Shown one piece after another: positions 9,451-21,944 of a stretch of DNA of 64,000 bases. Origin of the DNA: Thalassorhabdomicrobium marinisediminis (lineage in GTDB: Bacteria > Pseudomonadota > Alphaproteobacteria > Rhodobacterales > Rhodobacteraceae); assembly GCF_003072065.1 (NCBI RefSeq), contig NZ_QCYG01000008.1, forward strand, positions 160,182-224,181, given 5' to 3'. The position numbers and the translations under genes were made by a program. Below the pieces are notes generated by a model. That model did not search any database. It worked only from the letters and a program-made list of their open reading frames with translations, and had not been told where the DNA came from. Positions within the stretch are counted from its first letter, which is position 1; each line of letters opens with the position of its first letter.

Positions 9451-9894
9451 ATGCTCGACAATTTTCCCCGCGGCACGATCTGCATCGAGGACATCGAAAT
9501 CGGCATGTCGCGGTCACTGCGCAAGGTGATCACCGACCGGGACATCGAACTCTTCGCCGAAGTCTCGACCGACCACAATCCGGTCCACCTTGACGAGGCC
9601 TATGCGCAGGACACGATTTTCGAGGGGCGCATCGCCCACGGAATGCTCACCGCCGGTCTGATCTCGGCGGTGATCGGGGAACAGCTTCCGGGCCATGGCA
9701 CGGTCTATCTGGGGCAAAGCCTGAAATTCCTTGCACCGGTGCGTCCGGGCGACAGCGTGCAGGCGGTCGTCACGGTGACCGACATGGACGTGGGCAAGCG
9801 CCGCGTGACCATGGACACCCATTGCGAGATCGACGGCAAGAAGGTCCTCAAGGGGGAGGCTGTCGTCCTTGCCCCGTCGCGCAAATTCGACTGA
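9451..9894 (+). CDS. MaoC family (R)-enoyl-CoA hydratase-like protein
   Basis: A 147-residue single hot-dog-fold protein of the MaoC/PhaJ family, which hydrates trans-2-enoyl-CoA to (R)-3-hydroxyacyl-CoA. The catalytic pair is Asp41 and His46 in STDHNPVHLDEAY, the hydratase-2 motif. GQSLKFLAPVRPGD in the second half is also typical. I chose the ATG at 9451; a TTG at 9421 in frame would add ten residues that lack family features. It opens a run of same-strand genes; a link to fatty-acid or polyhydroxyalkanoate metabolism is possible, but the neighbours do not support a specific pathway. Confidence 0.88.
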   Translation: MLDNFPRGTICIEDIEIGMSRSLRKVITDRDIELFAEVSTDHNPVHLDEAYAQDTIFEGRIAHGMLTAGLISAVIGEQLPGHGTVYLGQSLKFLAPVRPGDSVQAVVTVTDMDVGKRRVTMDTHCEIDGKKVLKGEAVVLAPSRKFD

Positions 9895-9939
9895 ACAAAC
9901 CCGTCTTGAACCCCGCGCGCGGGCGGGCTAGGCAAGCCC

Positions 9940-10872
9940 ATGCGCATCATCCGAGACCCCGCCTTCATTGCCCCTGCCGACCGTGGCGCCGCCGCGGCGA
10001 TCGGGAATTTCGACGGCGTGCATCTGGGCCATCAGGCGGTGCTGGACCTGACCGGCAGTGTGGCCGACGGCGCCCCGTTGGGCGTGCTGACCTTCGAGCC
10101 CCACCCCCGCGAATATTTCGCCCCCGACGCTCCGCCCTTCCGCCTGATGAGCCCGACAGCCAAGGCGCACCGTCTGGAAAAGCTCGGCGTGCAGCGGCTT
10201 TACGAGGTGCCGTTCAACGCCGCTTTGGCCGCGCTCACCCCGTGGCAATTTGCCGAAGACATCATCCATGACCGTCTTGGCCTGACCCATGTCGTCGTTG
10301 GCGCGGATTTCTGCTTTGGCAAGGATCGCGCGGGCAATGCGGCCGACCTTGAGGGCTTCGGCGCCAAGCTGGGCTTTGGTGTGACCATCGCACCGATGCT
10401 GCAAACCTCCGCGGGTGCCGTCTCTTCCACCGCGATCCGCCGCGCGCTGAGCGACGGCGCCCCCCGCCGCGCGGCCGAGATGCTGGGCCACCGGCACCGC
10501 ATCGACGGTCCGGTCATCAGCGGCGAGCAGCGCGGCCGCGATCTGGGCTATCCCACCGCGAACATGTCCATCGACGGGTTGCATCCGCCGAAATTCGGCG
10601 TCTACGCGGTCAAGGTCGATGTCCTCGACGGACCGCACAAAGGGGCTTACCACGGTGCCGCCTCAATCGGCGTTCGCCCGATGTTCGGTGAGAACGTGCC
10701 GAATTGCGAAACCTATCTGTTTGATTTCTCAGGTGATCTTTACGGCGCGCAGCTCAGCGTCGGGCTTGTGGACTATCTGCGCGGGGAAGAGACATTCGAC
10801 AGTCTCGATGCGCTGATCACCCAGATGGACGCCGACTGCCGCCAGGCGCGGGATATTCTGGCCGATGACTGA
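9940..10872 (+). CDS. ribF: Bifunctional riboflavin kinase/FAD synthetase RibF
   Basis: A 310-residue enzyme that makes FMN from riboflavin and then FAD. The N-terminal nucleotidyltransferase domain shows AIGNFDGVHLGHQ (residues 20-32) and VVVGADFCFGKDRAG; the C-terminal flavokinase domain shows GRDLGYPTANMS and a closing domain with GxxSxGxRP-like AASIGVRP. Length is normal. Its end overlaps the ycgN start by eight bases. Confidence 0.97.
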   Translation: MRIIRDPAFIAPADRGAAAAIGNFDGVHLGHQAVLDLTGSVADGAPLGVLTFEPHPREYFAPDAPPFRLMSPTAKAHRLEKLGVQRLYEVPFNAALAALTPWQFAEDIIHDRLGLTHVVVGADFCFGKDRAGNAADLEGFGAKLGFGVTIAPMLQTSAGAVSSTAIRRALSDGAPRRAAEMLGHRHRIDGPVISGEQRGRDLGYPTANMSIDGLHPPKFGVYAVKVDVLDGPHKGAYHGAASIGVRPMFGENVPNCETYLFDFSGDLYGAQLSVGLVDYLRGEETFDSLDALITQMDADCRQARDILADD

Positions 10873-11347
10873 GCAATCGTCCGATCCAATCCCCCGCGAC
10901 GACGTCCGGCCCGCGTTCTGGGACACCGTTCCTTTGGAAAAGCTCACCCCCACCGAGTGGGAGGCGCTGTGCGACGGCTGTGGCAAGTGCTGCCTCAACA
11001 AGCTTGAGGACGAGGCCACAGGAGAAGTCGTGCTCACCCGTGTCGCCTGCAAGCTGTTCGACGACAGCACCTGCCGTTGCTCGAACTATCCCACGCGACA
11101 CAAATACGTCCCCGAGTGCATCGTGCTCACGCCGAACACCATTCGTGACAGCCTGTATTGGCTGCCGCAAACCTGCGCCTACCGCCTTGTTTACGAAGGC
11201 AAACCCCTGTTCGACTGGCACCCGCTCATCTCCGGCACGCCGCAGTCGGTCCATGACGCAGGCGTTTCAGCGCAGGATCTGACCGTTTCGGAAGCCAACA
11301 CGCCCGAAGACGACTGGGAAGACCATATAATCGAGGAGCCCCTTTGA
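10865..11347 (+). CDS. ycgN: YcgN family cysteine-cluster protein (UPF0260)
   Basis: A 160-residue protein with the CxxCGxCC cluster (CDGCGKCC, about residues 37-44) and further cysteines at CRCSNYPTRHKYVPEC. These eight or so cysteines suggest a zinc or iron-sulfur site as in the UPF0153/UPF0260 families; no activity is established. It starts inside the end of ribF and ends on the ltaE start (TGATG), so translation of the three genes is coupled. Confidence 0.9.
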   Translation: MTEQSSDPIPRDDVRPAFWDTVPLEKLTPTEWEALCDGCGKCCLNKLEDEATGEVVLTRVACKLFDDSTCRCSNYPTRHKYVPECIVLTPNTIRDSLYWLPQTCAYRLVYEGKPLFDWHPLISGTPQSVHDAGVSAQDLTVSEANTPEDDWEDHIIEEPL

Positions 11348-12387
11348 TGTTTTTCGCCTCCGACAACTCCGGCCCTGCCCATCCTTCGGTGCTTGACGCC
11401 CTGCACCGCGCCAACGAAGGCTACCGCTTCGGCTACGGCGCCGACGCGGAAATGGACCGCGTGCGCCAGATGGTGCGCGACCTGTTTGAGGCACCCGAGG
11501 CGGCGGTCTATCTGGTGGCCACGGGCACGGCGGCGAACTCGATTGCGCTGGCGACGCTCGCCCAGCCGTGGGAGACGATCTTTTGCACCAAGCCCAGCCA
11601 CATTAATGAGGATGAGTGCAACGCCCCGGAATTCTACAGCGGGGCGAAGCTGACACTGGTGGACGACGTAAACGCGAAGATGACCGCCGAGACCTTGCGC
11701 GCGGCGATGGAAGCGGAAGAGACCCGCGGCGTCCACGGCCCCCAGCGCGGGCCGGTGTCGATCACGCAGGTCACGGAAAAGGGCACGGTCTACACGCTGG
11801 ACGAGATTGCGGCAGTGACAAAGGTTGCGCGGGACTTCGGGGTCAGCACCCATCTGGACGGCGCGCGATTCGCCAATGCCATCGTGACGCTGGGCTGCAC
11901 CCCGGCGGAGATGACATGGAAGGCGGGCATCGACTGTGTGTCCTTCGGCGGCACCAAGAACGGCCTGATGGGCGTCGAGGCGGTGATTTTCTTCGACCCC
12001 AAACACGCTTGGGAGTTCGAGCTGCGCCGCAAGCGCGGGGCGCATCTTTTCTCGAAGCACCGCTATCTCTCCGCGCAGATGGAAGCCTATCTGACTGACG
12101 ACCTCTGGCGCGACCTCGCCGCGCGGGCGAACGCTGCGGCCCAGCGGCTGGCCGAGGGGCTGCGCGCCACCGGACAGGTCACCTTTACGCACGAGCCCGA
12201 GGCCAACCTGATGTTTTTCAGCGCCCCGCGCCATCTGCACCGAAAACTGCAAGGGGCCGGCGCGCAATATTACGTCATGGACAGCCTTGACGGGGACGCG
12301 GATGCGCCGGTGGTGGGGCGTCTGGTCTGCGATTGGTCCATCGGGGCCGAGGGGGTGGACGCCTTTCTCGACGTGCTCAAGCGCTGA
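11347..12387 (+). CDS. ltaE: Low-specificity threonine aldolase (PLP-dependent)
   Basis: A 346-residue fold-type I PLP enzyme that splits threonine or allo-threonine into glycine and acetaldehyde. The PLP lysine is Lys204 in SFGGTKNG and the ring-binding Asp is at 171 in THLDGARFANA; the N-terminal SDNSGPAHPSVLDAL is typical. The start ATG at 11347 shares bases with the ycgN stop. Its 3' end overlaps the oppositely directed hydrolase gene by 11 bases. Confidence 0.93.
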   Translation: MFFASDNSGPAHPSVLDALHRANEGYRFGYGADAEMDRVRQMVRDLFEAPEAAVYLVATGTAANSIALATLAQPWETIFCTKPSHINEDECNAPEFYSGAKLTLVDDVNAKMTAETLRAAMEAEETRGVHGPQRGPVSITQVTEKGTVYTLDEIAAVTKVARDFGVSTHLDGARFANAIVTLGCTPAEMTWKAGIDCVSFGGTKNGLMGVEAVIFFDPKHAWEFELRRKRGAHLFSKHRYLSAQMEAYLTDDLWRDLAARANAAAQRLAEGLRATGQVTFTHEPEANLMFFSAPRHLHRKLQGAGAQYYVMDSLDGDADAPVVGRLVCDWSIGAEGVDAFLDVLKR

Positions 12388-13177
12388 TCACAGTACCCCG
12401 CCCCGCCATCGCGGCGGCAACCTCTTGCGGGTGGGTGACGGCGACCATGTGCCCCGCGCCTTCGATCACGTGGTGGCCCGCCTGCGGCAGGTCCACCGCC
12501 AGCGCCGCGACGATCTTCGACATCACCGGATCGCTGGCGCCGCCCTCGATCAAGTCCACCGGACAGGTCACGCGATCCAGCCGGTCCAACAGGCCCGGCG
12601 CGTCATTCTCAAGCACCGGCACGGCGGCGGCGATCAGGTGAATCTGCCCCATGATGCGTTCGCGCGTGGCCTGAGACATCGCATCCCACGGCCGGCCCGT
12701 GCCCCATTGCGCCAGAAACGCCTTCGACGCCGCTTCGAGATCGCCCGCCTCCCAGGCATCGATAAAGGCCGGACTGGCGACCTTGTAGGCTGAATGGGCT
12801 TCCGCATCCTCGGCACCACGTCTTGCGGCGGCAAAAAACACCGGGTCGATCAGGGTCAGGCGCGACACCAGATCCGGGCGCTCGACCGCCAATCGCAAGG
12901 CCACCGTGCCGCCGAAAGAATGGCCCACCACATGGGTCGGCCCCTGCAGCAGCGCTTCGGCCACGTCGAAGACGTCCTTGTGCAGATCCTCGCCCCGCCA
13001 AGGGCCGCTTTTGCCGTGTCCGGGCAGGTCGAAAAAGAGGTTGCGCGCAGGCGGCAGCGCCCCGGCAAGACTGAACAGGCTTTCGGACTGCCCCAGCGAG
13101 CAATGCAGGAACAGTCGCGGTGCGCCCTGCCCGTCTTCGGTGGTCCAGATGCGCTGGCCCGCGATTTCTTTCAGCAT
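12377..13177 (-). CDS. Alpha/beta-fold hydrolase
   Basis: A 266-residue cytoplasmic hydrolase. Ser87 in VVGHSFGGT is the nucleophile, an Asp near 219 (GGASDPVM) and a His near 244 (GAGHMVAV) complete the triad, and the oxyanion region is FLHCSLGQSESL, unusual in having His-Cys in place of His-Gly. The substrate cannot be inferred. The start codon follows directly on the stop codon of the DsbA-like gene (TAAATG), so the pair is an operon and possibly translationally coupled. Confidence 0.87.
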   Translation of the reverse strand: MLKEIAGQRIWTTEDGQGAPRLFLHCSLGQSESLFSLAGALPPARNLFFDLPGHGKSGPWRGEDLHKDVFDVAEALLQGPTHVVGHSFGGTVALRLAVERPDLVSRLTLIDPVFFAAARRGAEDAEAHSAYKVASPAFIDAWEAGDLEAASKAFLAQWGTGRPWDAMSQATRERIMGQIHLIAAAVPVLENDAPGLLDRLDRVTCPVDLIEGGASDPVMSKIVAALAVDLPQAGHHVIEGAGHMVAVTHPQEVAAAMAGRGTVISA

Positions 13178-13774
13178 TTACAACTCGCCGGACAGGTGTC
13201 GGTCCAGATCGTCAAGACGGTCCTGCCCCCAGAACCTCTCATCCCCGTCGGTGATGAAGAACGGCGCGCCGAACACTCCGTTGGTCACGGCCTCATCGAG
13301 ATTGCGGGCATAGGTTTCCGCCCCGGCCAACAGGCCGCTGTCCGCCAGCGACGGATCGAAGCCCGCCTCCTCCAGACAGGCGCGGATCACATCGTCGTCG
13401 GCAATGTTACGCTCCTCGGCCCAACAGGCGCGCGTCACAGCATTGACCAGCTTGCCCACATCGCCGCCCGCCGATTGCGCCGCAATGATCGCATAGGACG
13501 ACGGCGCCATGTTGGTGGGCCAGTGCGCGGGCCGCAGGTTGAGCGGCAGCCCCGCGACGATGGCCCGCCGCCGCAGGTCCTGCAAGCGGTAGTCCTGCCG
13601 GTTCGGATGCCGGTCCATCGGCGGCACCCCGCCGGTCCGGGCGAAGAGCGCCATGATGTCGAGCGGCTTGTAGGTCACCGTCGCCCCGTGTTTTGCGACG
13701 ATCTCCTCGAACCGGGGCCCGGCGAGGTAGGTGAAGGGCGAAATCGTCGCAAAGTAATAGTCGATATGTGGCAT
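13178..13774 (-). CDS. DsbA-family oxidoreductase/2-hydroxychromene-2-carboxylate isomerase-like protein
   Basis: A 198-residue thioredoxin-fold protein without the CxxC motif. The N-terminal [18 protein letters not shown] carries the SPF/SxYxY-type serine of the glutathione S-transferase kappa/HCCA isomerase group, and the C-terminal [23 protein letters not shown] is diagnostic of it. It likely uses glutathione in isomerisation of an aromatic breakdown intermediate or a related reaction; the substrate is not evident. The ATG at 13774 gives the family start MPHIDYY; upstream in-frame sequence overlaps the prs promoter and was left out. Confidence 0.87.
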   Translation of the reverse strand: MPHIDYYFATISPFTYLAGPRFEEIVAKHGATVTYKPLDIMALFARTGGVPPMDRHPNRQDYRLQDLRRRAIVAGLPLNLRPAHWPTNMAPSSYAIIAAQSAGGDVGKLVNAVTRACWAEERNIADDDVIRACLEEAGFDPSLADSGLLAGAETYARNLDEAVTNGVFGAPFFITDGDERFWGQDRLDDLDRHLSGEL

Positions 13775-13801
13775 TTCCGGCTCCTCACCCTGCTTGCTTT
13801 C

Positions 13802-13830
13802 TTGGTGCGACCCTAAGGCTGTGCTACCTC
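13802..13830 (+). promoter_or_regulatory. Candidate sigma-70-like promoter of prs
   Basis: TTGGTG (13802-13807), 17 bases, TACCTC (13825-13830), in the 97-base divergent gap between the DsbA-like gene and prs. The match is moderate. Confidence 0.35.
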
Positions 13831-13871
13831 GTGTCAACGCTGCGAATCTGTCACCTCGGGACCCCCAGACC

Positions 13872-14891
13872 ATGCCAAATCTCATCGAACCGAAACTCAT
13901 TTCCGGTAACGCCAACATGCCCTTGGCCCAATCCGTCGCACGGCGCATGTCGATGCACCGCGGCATGAACGTGGGCCTTGTCGACGCACGGGTGGAGCGG
14001 TTCAACGACGGCGAAATCTTCGTCGAAGTTTACGAAAACGTGCGGGGTGAGGATATGTTCGTCATCCAGCCCACGTCGAACCCGGCCAATGATAACCTGA
14101 TGGAGCTGTTGATCATCGCCGACGCGCTGCGCCGGTCGTCCGCGTCGCGCATCACCGCCGTGATCCCCTATTTCGGCTACGCCCGGCAGGACCGCCGCTC
14201 AAAGGCGCGCACGCCGATCACCGCTAAGCTGGTGGCCAACATGCTGGTCGAAGCGGGGGTCGAGCGGATCCTGACGCTCGATCTGCACGCCACGCAGATT
14301 CAGGGCTTCTTCGATATTCCCGTGGACAACCTTTATGCCTCGCCGGTGTTTGCGCTGGACGTGATGCACAATTTCAAGGGCCGGATGGAAGACGTGATGG
14401 TGGTGTCCCCCGATGTGGGCGGCGTGGCCCGGGCGCGGGATCTGGCACAGCGGATCGGTGCGCCCCTGTCCATCGTCGACAAGCGCCGCGGCAAACCCGG
14501 TGAAGTGGCCGAGATGACCGTGATCGGCGATGTGAAGGATCGCACCTGTTTGATCGTGGACGACATCGTCGACACCGCCGGAACCCTGTGCAAGGCCGCC
14601 GAAGTCCTGCTTGAGCATGGCGCAAAGGAAGTGCATTCCTATATCACCCACGGTGTCCTGTCCGGCCCGGCGATTGAGCGGGTTGGCAAATCGGTCATGA
14701 AGAACCTTGTGATCACCGACACGATCCAGCCCACGGCGGCGGTTAAATCCTGCGAGAATATCCGCATCGTGCCCACCGCGCCGATGTTTGCGCAAGCGAT
14801 CCTGAATACCTGGAACGGCACCTCGGTCTCTTCGCTGTTCGATCACAAGGCGCTGCAGCCGATCTACGAAGGCATGTATTCCAGCATCTGA
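13872..14891 (+). CDS. prs: Ribose-phosphate pyrophosphokinase (PRPP synthetase)
   Basis: A 339-residue enzyme that transfers pyrophosphate from ATP to ribose 5-phosphate, giving PRPP for nucleotide, histidine and tryptophan synthesis. The divalent-cation site [12 protein letters not shown] (about 139-150) and the PRPP loop [14 protein letters not shown] (about 225-238) are both intact, and the flexible loop [16 protein letters not shown] is present. I chose ATG 13872 ([19 protein letters not shown]); the open frame reaches upstream through the promoter. Length fits the alphaproteobacterial form. Confidence 0.97.
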   Translation: MPNLIEPKLISGNANMPLAQSVARRMSMHRGMNVGLVDARVERFNDGEIFVEVYENVRGEDMFVIQPTSNPANDNLMELLIIADALRRSSASRITAVIPYFGYARQDRRSKARTPITAKLVANMLVEAGVERILTLDLHATQIQGFFDIPVDNLYASPVFALDVMHNFKGRMEDVMVVSPDVGGVARARDLAQRIGAPLSIVDKRRGKPGEVAEMTVIGDVKDRTCLIVDDIVDTAGTLCKAAEVLLEHGAKEVHSYITHGVLSGPAIERVGKSVMKNLVITDTIQPTAAVKSCENIRIVPTAPMFAQAILNTWNGTSVSSLFDHKALQPIYEGMYSSI

Positions 14892-14907
14892 CAGTGACAG
14901 TGGGGCC

Positions 14908-15258
14908 TTAGTAAAGGTCCCACTCATCCGCCTGTCGCAACTCACCCATCGCTTGCCACGCCACCCGCACGCGGGCGACCTTGCTGTCGCCCCAGGTGCG
15001 AAAGACGATGGCGAACCCTTCCGGCGTTATGTCCTCGGCCTGCACATCCATCCGCGCGTTCGTCGCGTTGGAGATATCGAACATCGACAGGTTGACCTGC
15101 ACCACCGGAACCGATCGGAACCCTTCGGAAAATTCCACATGGGCGCGGGTCTGGCGCGCGCCCTCTCCGGTCCACATGGCACCGTCATGCTCGAAGTCGG
15201 AAAACATGACGACTTCGCCATGATCCACGCCGATCAGGTGATTGCGCATTCGCTTCAT
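14908..15258 (-). CDS. H-type lectin domain protein
   Basis: A 116-residue protein without a signal peptide. From about residue 40 it follows the H-type lectin pattern: VEFSEGFRSVPVVQVNLSMFDI, then GFAIVFRTWGDSKVARVRVAWQAMG, where the closing V-x-W-x-A motif is typical. Founding members in snails and slime moulds bind N-acetylgalactosamine; what bacterial copies bind is largely unknown. The gene is convergent with prs (16-base gap) and divergent from nothing obvious. The domain call is by pattern and should be confirmed. Confidence 0.72.
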   Translation of the reverse strand: MKRMRNHLIGVDHGEVVMFSDFEHDGAMWTGEGARQTRAHVEFSEGFRSVPVVQVNLSMFDISNATNARMDVQAEDITPEGFAIVFRTWGDSKVARVRVAWQAMGELRQADEWDLY

Positions 15259-15340
15259 GTCAGGTCCAACCGGTCTTCGCTGTGTGGGTCATCCGTCAGA
15301 CATTAACGGGAAATTTGGCGGGATTAACCCCCCAAACGCG

Positions 15341-16543
15341 TCAGGACTGTGCCAGGGGCCGCATTTTTGCAACCATCGGCAGCAAGGCCAGAACCAGCAC
15401 CGCCGAGAACAGGAACGGAGCGCCGGGCAGGTAGGGGCCGGTTTCGTCGACGAAAGCCTCGAACAGTCCGGTGGCCAGCAAGGGCGCCAGAAAGGCCGCG
15501 ATGGAGGCCAGCGAGGCAATGACCCCCTGCACCAGCCCCTGCCGATCCTCGTCCATTACGTTTGAGGCAATCGCCGTCATCATCGGCGGGGACAGGTCGG
15601 ACAAAGCCGCGAGGATGATAAACACGACCAACCCCGTCACCGTCGAGATCAGCCCGAACCCGACGAAACCGGTGATCGCCGCGGCCATGCCGATCTGCAA
15701 GGTCCGGTATTCCCCAACGCGGCGGATCAGGGCCGGCATCAACCCGCCCTGCACGCCCGCAAGCATGATGCCGTAGCCCGCCAGCGATAGGCCGATCCAC
15801 AGGGTGGACCAGCCGAAAAGCTCGCGGATGAAGAACGCCCAGAGCGTGGGATAGACCATGTTGGCGAACTCGAACACGAACAGGCAAATCAGCGGCACCG
15901 CCAGACCGGGCAGACGGAAGGCTTGCACGATGGCCGAGAACGGGTTGAGGTCGCGCGCCCCGAACGGGCGGCGCCGTTCCGGCGGCAGGCTTTCAGGCAG
16001 GACGAAAAGCCCAAAGGCGACGTTTGTGGTGGACAGAGCTGCGGCCAGCCAGAACGGGGCTGACAGGTGATAGGCTGCGGCAACCCCGCCCAACGCGGGC
16101 CCCATGACGAAGCCCAGCCCGAAGGCCGCGCCGATCATCCCGAACCGCGCGGCGCGTTCGCTGCGGCTGGAAATGTCGGCGATATAGGCCGTCGCCGTGG
16201 TGTAGGTGGCCCCCGCCACCCCGGCGATCACCCGGCCCAGCAGCAACAGCCAGAACACCGTCGCCTGCGCCATGATGACGTAGTCCAACGCCAACACCGC
16301 CAACGCCAGCAACAGCACCGGCTTGCGGCCATAGGCATCCGACAGGCTGCCCACGATGGGCGCAAACAGAAACAGCGCGCCGGCGTAAGACGCCATGAGG
16401 ATCCCGCCCCAAAAGGCCCCCTCACCCGTGGTGCCCGCCCCCACCCGCGCCATCAGATCGGGCATGATCGGAAAGACGATCCCGATACCGATGGCGTCGA
16501 TCATCAAGGTGATGAGGATGAACAGATAGGCGCGATTTTTCAT
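15341..16543 (-). CDS. MFS transporter, tetracycline-resistance-like (TetA family)
   Basis: A 400-residue inner-membrane protein with about 12 hydrophobic segments. MFS motif A reads GSLSDAYGRKPVLL after the second segment, and the N-terminal MKNRAYLFILITLMIDAIGIGIVFPIMPDLM is close to TetA-type drug/proton antiporters. Many chromosomal copies of this group export unknown compounds, so resistance should not be assumed. No TetR regulator is next to it. I chose ATG 16543, immediately before the first membrane segment. Confidence 0.88.
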   Translation of the reverse strand: MKNRAYLFILITLMIDAIGIGIVFPIMPDLMARVGAGTTGEGAFWGGILMASYAGALFLFAPIVGSLSDAYGRKPVLLLALAVLALDYVIMAQATVFWLLLLGRVIAGVAGATYTTATAYIADISSRSERAARFGMIGAAFGLGFVMGPALGGVAAAYHLSAPFWLAAALSTTNVAFGLFVLPESLPPERRRPFGARDLNPFSAIVQAFRLPGLAVPLICLFVFEFANMVYPTLWAFFIRELFGWSTLWIGLSLAGYGIMLAGVQGGLMPALIRRVGEYRTLQIGMAAAITGFVGFGLISTVTGLVVFIILAALSDLSPPMMTAIASNVMDEDRQGLVQGVIASLASIAAFLAPLLATGLFEAFVDETGPYLPGAPFLFSAVLVLALLPMVAKMRPLAQS

Positions 16544-16696
16544 GGGCGGACATGAGCCCCTGCGCCGCGCCGAGGCAAGCACAATCTATCTTCATCGCTA
16601 TCATCGCTTCGACGTCACGCGTCAGGTATGGCGCGGCCAGAGCGGCTGCGATGAGCGTCCGTCGTCCGAGGTTAACAGTGATCGGCCAAAACGAAA

Positions 16697-16723
16697 AATG
16701 GCGCCCCGTTGCGGGACGCCATT
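16697..16723 (-). terminator. Terminator of the atp operon
   Basis: Stem AATGGCG / CGCCATT extended by CCC / GGG with one C-A mismatch and a GTTGC loop. On the minus strand the stem is followed by TTTTCGTTTTGG, so it ends transcription coming from atpC. Confidence 0.8.
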
Positions 16724-16754
16724 CCTCAAATTCACGCATAGATGGTCGTGGCGC

Positions 16755-17156
16755 TCAGAGCATCACGTGGCTGGCAACCTCGACCATGGCGTTGCGGACC
16801 TGATCGGCCTCGTCCACGCCTTGGCCGGACGCTTTCGCAGCCTCGTGCGCGGCGGTCGCTTCTTCCACCAGCTTGTCCATGCGCTCTTTCGTGGCCTCGC
16901 TGCGTGGCAGGGCCTTTTCGGCAAGGACGGTCACGCTGTTCGCGGTGATTTCGGCAAAGCCACCGGAGACGACGAATTCCTCGGTGCCACCGGAGTGGAC
17001 CACCTTCAGGATGCCGGGGCGCAGGGTGGTGATGGTGGGGGCGTGATCGGCCATTGCCGTCATGTCCCCGTCCGCACCCGGGATCTGCACCTCGGTCGCG
17101 TCCAGTTCCGCCAGACGGCGTTCCGGAGAGACGAGATCGAATTTGAAGTCTGCCAT
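16755..17156 (-). CDS. atpC: ATP synthase F1 subunit epsilon
   Basis: A 133-residue epsilon subunit, part of the central stalk that couples rotation to catalysis and restrains ATP hydrolysis. The N-terminal beta sandwich ([28 protein letters not shown]) is clear, with GxxxxxxHAP seen as MTAMADHAP; the C-terminal helical part is present. Last gene of the atp operon, 23 bases after atpD, followed by a terminator. Confidence 0.96.
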   Translation of the reverse strand: MADFKFDLVSPERRLAELDATEVQIPGADGDMTAMADHAPTITTLRPGILKVVHSGGTEEFVVSGGFAEITANSVTVLAEKALPRSEATKERMDKLVEEATAAHEAAKASGQGVDEADQVRNAMVEVASHVML

Positions 17157-17179
17157 GTGATAGGCTCCTGTTCCGAGGT

Positions 17180-18622
<1,443 letters not shown>

Positions 18623-19495
18623 TTACAGCGCTTCAGCGCCGGAAATGATTTCAATCAGCTCGTTGGTGATGACCGCCTGACGCGAGCGGTTGAACTCAAT
18701 CGTCAGTTTGTCGATCATCTCGCCCGCGTTGCGGGTCGCGTTGTCCATCGCGGACATCCTAGCGCCTTGCTCGGATGCGCCGTTTTCAAGCAACGCGGCA
18801 AAGATTTGCGTCGCCACGCCACGGGGCAGCAGATCGGCCAGAATGGCTTCTTCGCTGGGCTCGTAGTCATACAGCGTGCTGTCATCCGCCTGAGTGCCTT
18901 CTGGCACTTCGAACGGAATGATCTGTTGCGCGGTCGGGATCTGGCTGACGACGTTGACGAACTTCGCATAGAAGATCGTCGCCACGTCGAATTCACCGGC
19001 ATCGAAACGGGCCAGCACATCGCGGGCGATGTCCTGCGCGTTGTCGTAGCCGACGCGCTTGACCTCGGACAGGTCCACGTGTCCGACGAAATGGTCACCC
19101 AGATCGCGGCGGATCGCGTCGCGGCCCTTCTTGCCGACCGTGATGATTTTCACGGTCTTGCCCTGCGCCAGAAGATCGGCGGCATGGCTTTTGGCAAGCT
19201 TGGCGATGTTGCTGTTGAACCCGCCGCACAGACCGCGCTCCGCCGTCATTACGACCAGCAGATGGGTGTCGTCGGAGCCGGTCCCCGCAAGCAGTTTGGG
19301 CGCACCCTCACCGCTGGCAGATGCCGCAAGCCCGGCCATGACCGAGTTGAAACGCTCCGTATAGGGGCGCGCCATCTCGGCCGCTTCCTGTGCCCGCCGC
19401 AGTTTTGCGGCGGCCACCATCTGCATGGCCTTCGTGATCTTGCGGGTCGATTTGACCGACGAGATCCGGTTCTTAAGGTCCTTAAGGTTAGGCAT
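18623..19495 (-). CDS. atpG: ATP synthase F1 subunit gamma
   Basis: The 290-residue rotor subunit. N-terminal [36 protein letters not shown] and C-terminal [34 protein letters not shown] are the conserved coiled-coil ends of gamma; the central GLCGGFN motif is also present. Between atpA (18-base gap) and atpD in the operon. Confidence 0.99.
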   Translation of the reverse strand: MPNLKDLKNRISSVKSTRKITKAMQMVAAAKLRRAQEAAEMARPYTERFNSVMAGLAASASGEGAPKLLAGTGSDDTHLLVVMTAERGLCGGFNSNIAKLAKSHAADLLAQGKTVKIITVGKKGRDAIRRDLGDHFVGHVDLSEVKRVGYDNAQDIARDVLARFDAGEFDVATIFYAKFVNVVSQIPTAQQIIPFEVPEGTQADDSTLYDYEPSEEAILADLLPRGVATQIFAALLENGASEQGARMSAMDNATRNAGEMIDKLTIEFNRSRQAVITNELIEIISGAEAL

Positions 19496-19513
19496 CAGCC
19501 TGCATCCTTTCCC

Positions 19514-21051
<1,538 letters not shown>

Positions 21052-21052
<1 letters not shown>

Positions 21053-21612
21053 TACCGGGCCTCTTTCATGGTGTTCTGGAGGGCGTTGAGCTTCGATTTG
21101 ACCGAGGTGTCGATCATCTTGGAGCCAACTTTAACGACAAGACCGCCGATGAGGCTTTCATCAACGGTCGCATTGATATTCACATCCGAGCCGACGGACG
21201 CCTTGAGCGTCTGGGCCAGCTTGTCGGACTGTTCCTTGGTCAGGGACTTCGCGGATACGACCTCGGCCGTCACCTCACCCTTTTCGGTCGCGATCATGTC
21301 GCGCAGGGCGGTCAGCATCTGCGGCACCGCGAACAGGCGGCGCTTGGATGCCATCAGCGCCAGCGTGTTGGTCATCGTGTCCGACAGGCCCATCTTGCGC
21401 GCCACGGCGACGACGGCGTCGGACTGCTGCGTGCGGCTGTAAAGCGGCGACGACATCAGATCACGCAGATCATCGCTGTCGTCCAGCGCGGCGGAAAGCG
21501 TGTTGATGTCGGACTCCAGCCCCGCAAGACTGTTGGCGTCTTTCGAAAGATCGAAGACAGCAGTGGCATAGCGCTTGGCAATGCCTGAGGAAATCGAAGC
21601 TGGTTCGGACAC
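21052..21612 (-). CDS. atpH: ATP synthase F1 subunit delta
   Basis: A 186-residue delta (OSCP) subunit linking F1 to the peripheral stalk. The pattern [16 protein letters not shown] at the N-terminus and [24 protein letters not shown] at the C-terminus is typical. The family start is the GTG at 21612 ([10 protein letters not shown]); an in-frame ATG at 21678 would add a proline-rich stretch not found in delta subunits. First gene of the operon. The F0 genes are not in this window, the usual split in alphaproteobacteria. Confidence 0.96.
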
Positions 21613-21944
21613 GTCCACCCTTCCGATGTCTTGGCCCCGCCCGGCTCCCGGATGGGGCCAGTAACGCGGCATGGTCATGCCTCACGTCCTTGCGAGGCGG
21701 CAAAATCAGGGGCGATGTAGCAGAGGGTTTCGCCCACGGCAACCGCCTAGACATGCCATTGTGCATCCAAGAAAGCCATAAAAGAGAGTGTGCCCCCACC
21801 GATCCGCGCCACAGCGCCCCCGCCTGCCCCCCGTGACGCGACGTTCCATGCGATCTGGCACACAGGTGGACCGGCCAGCGGGGCGATTCTTCGCGCGGGC
21901 CCGCGTTGCCCAACGTCACCGCTTACGGGGTGCTCGACCGGGGC
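21613..21944. other. 332-base gap upstream of the atp operon
   Basis: This gap holds the atp promoter (21714-21742) and otherwise no convincing gene. Short open frames here lack ribosome sites and family features. The methyltransferase gene ends at its right edge, on the same strand as the atp genes. Confidence 0.6.
21714..21742 (-). promoter_or_regulatory. Candidate sigma-70-like promoter of the atp operon
   Basis: On the minus strand TTGCCG (21742-21737), 17 bases, TACATC (21719-21714), giving a leader of about 100 bases before the atpH GTG. Confidence 0.45.
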
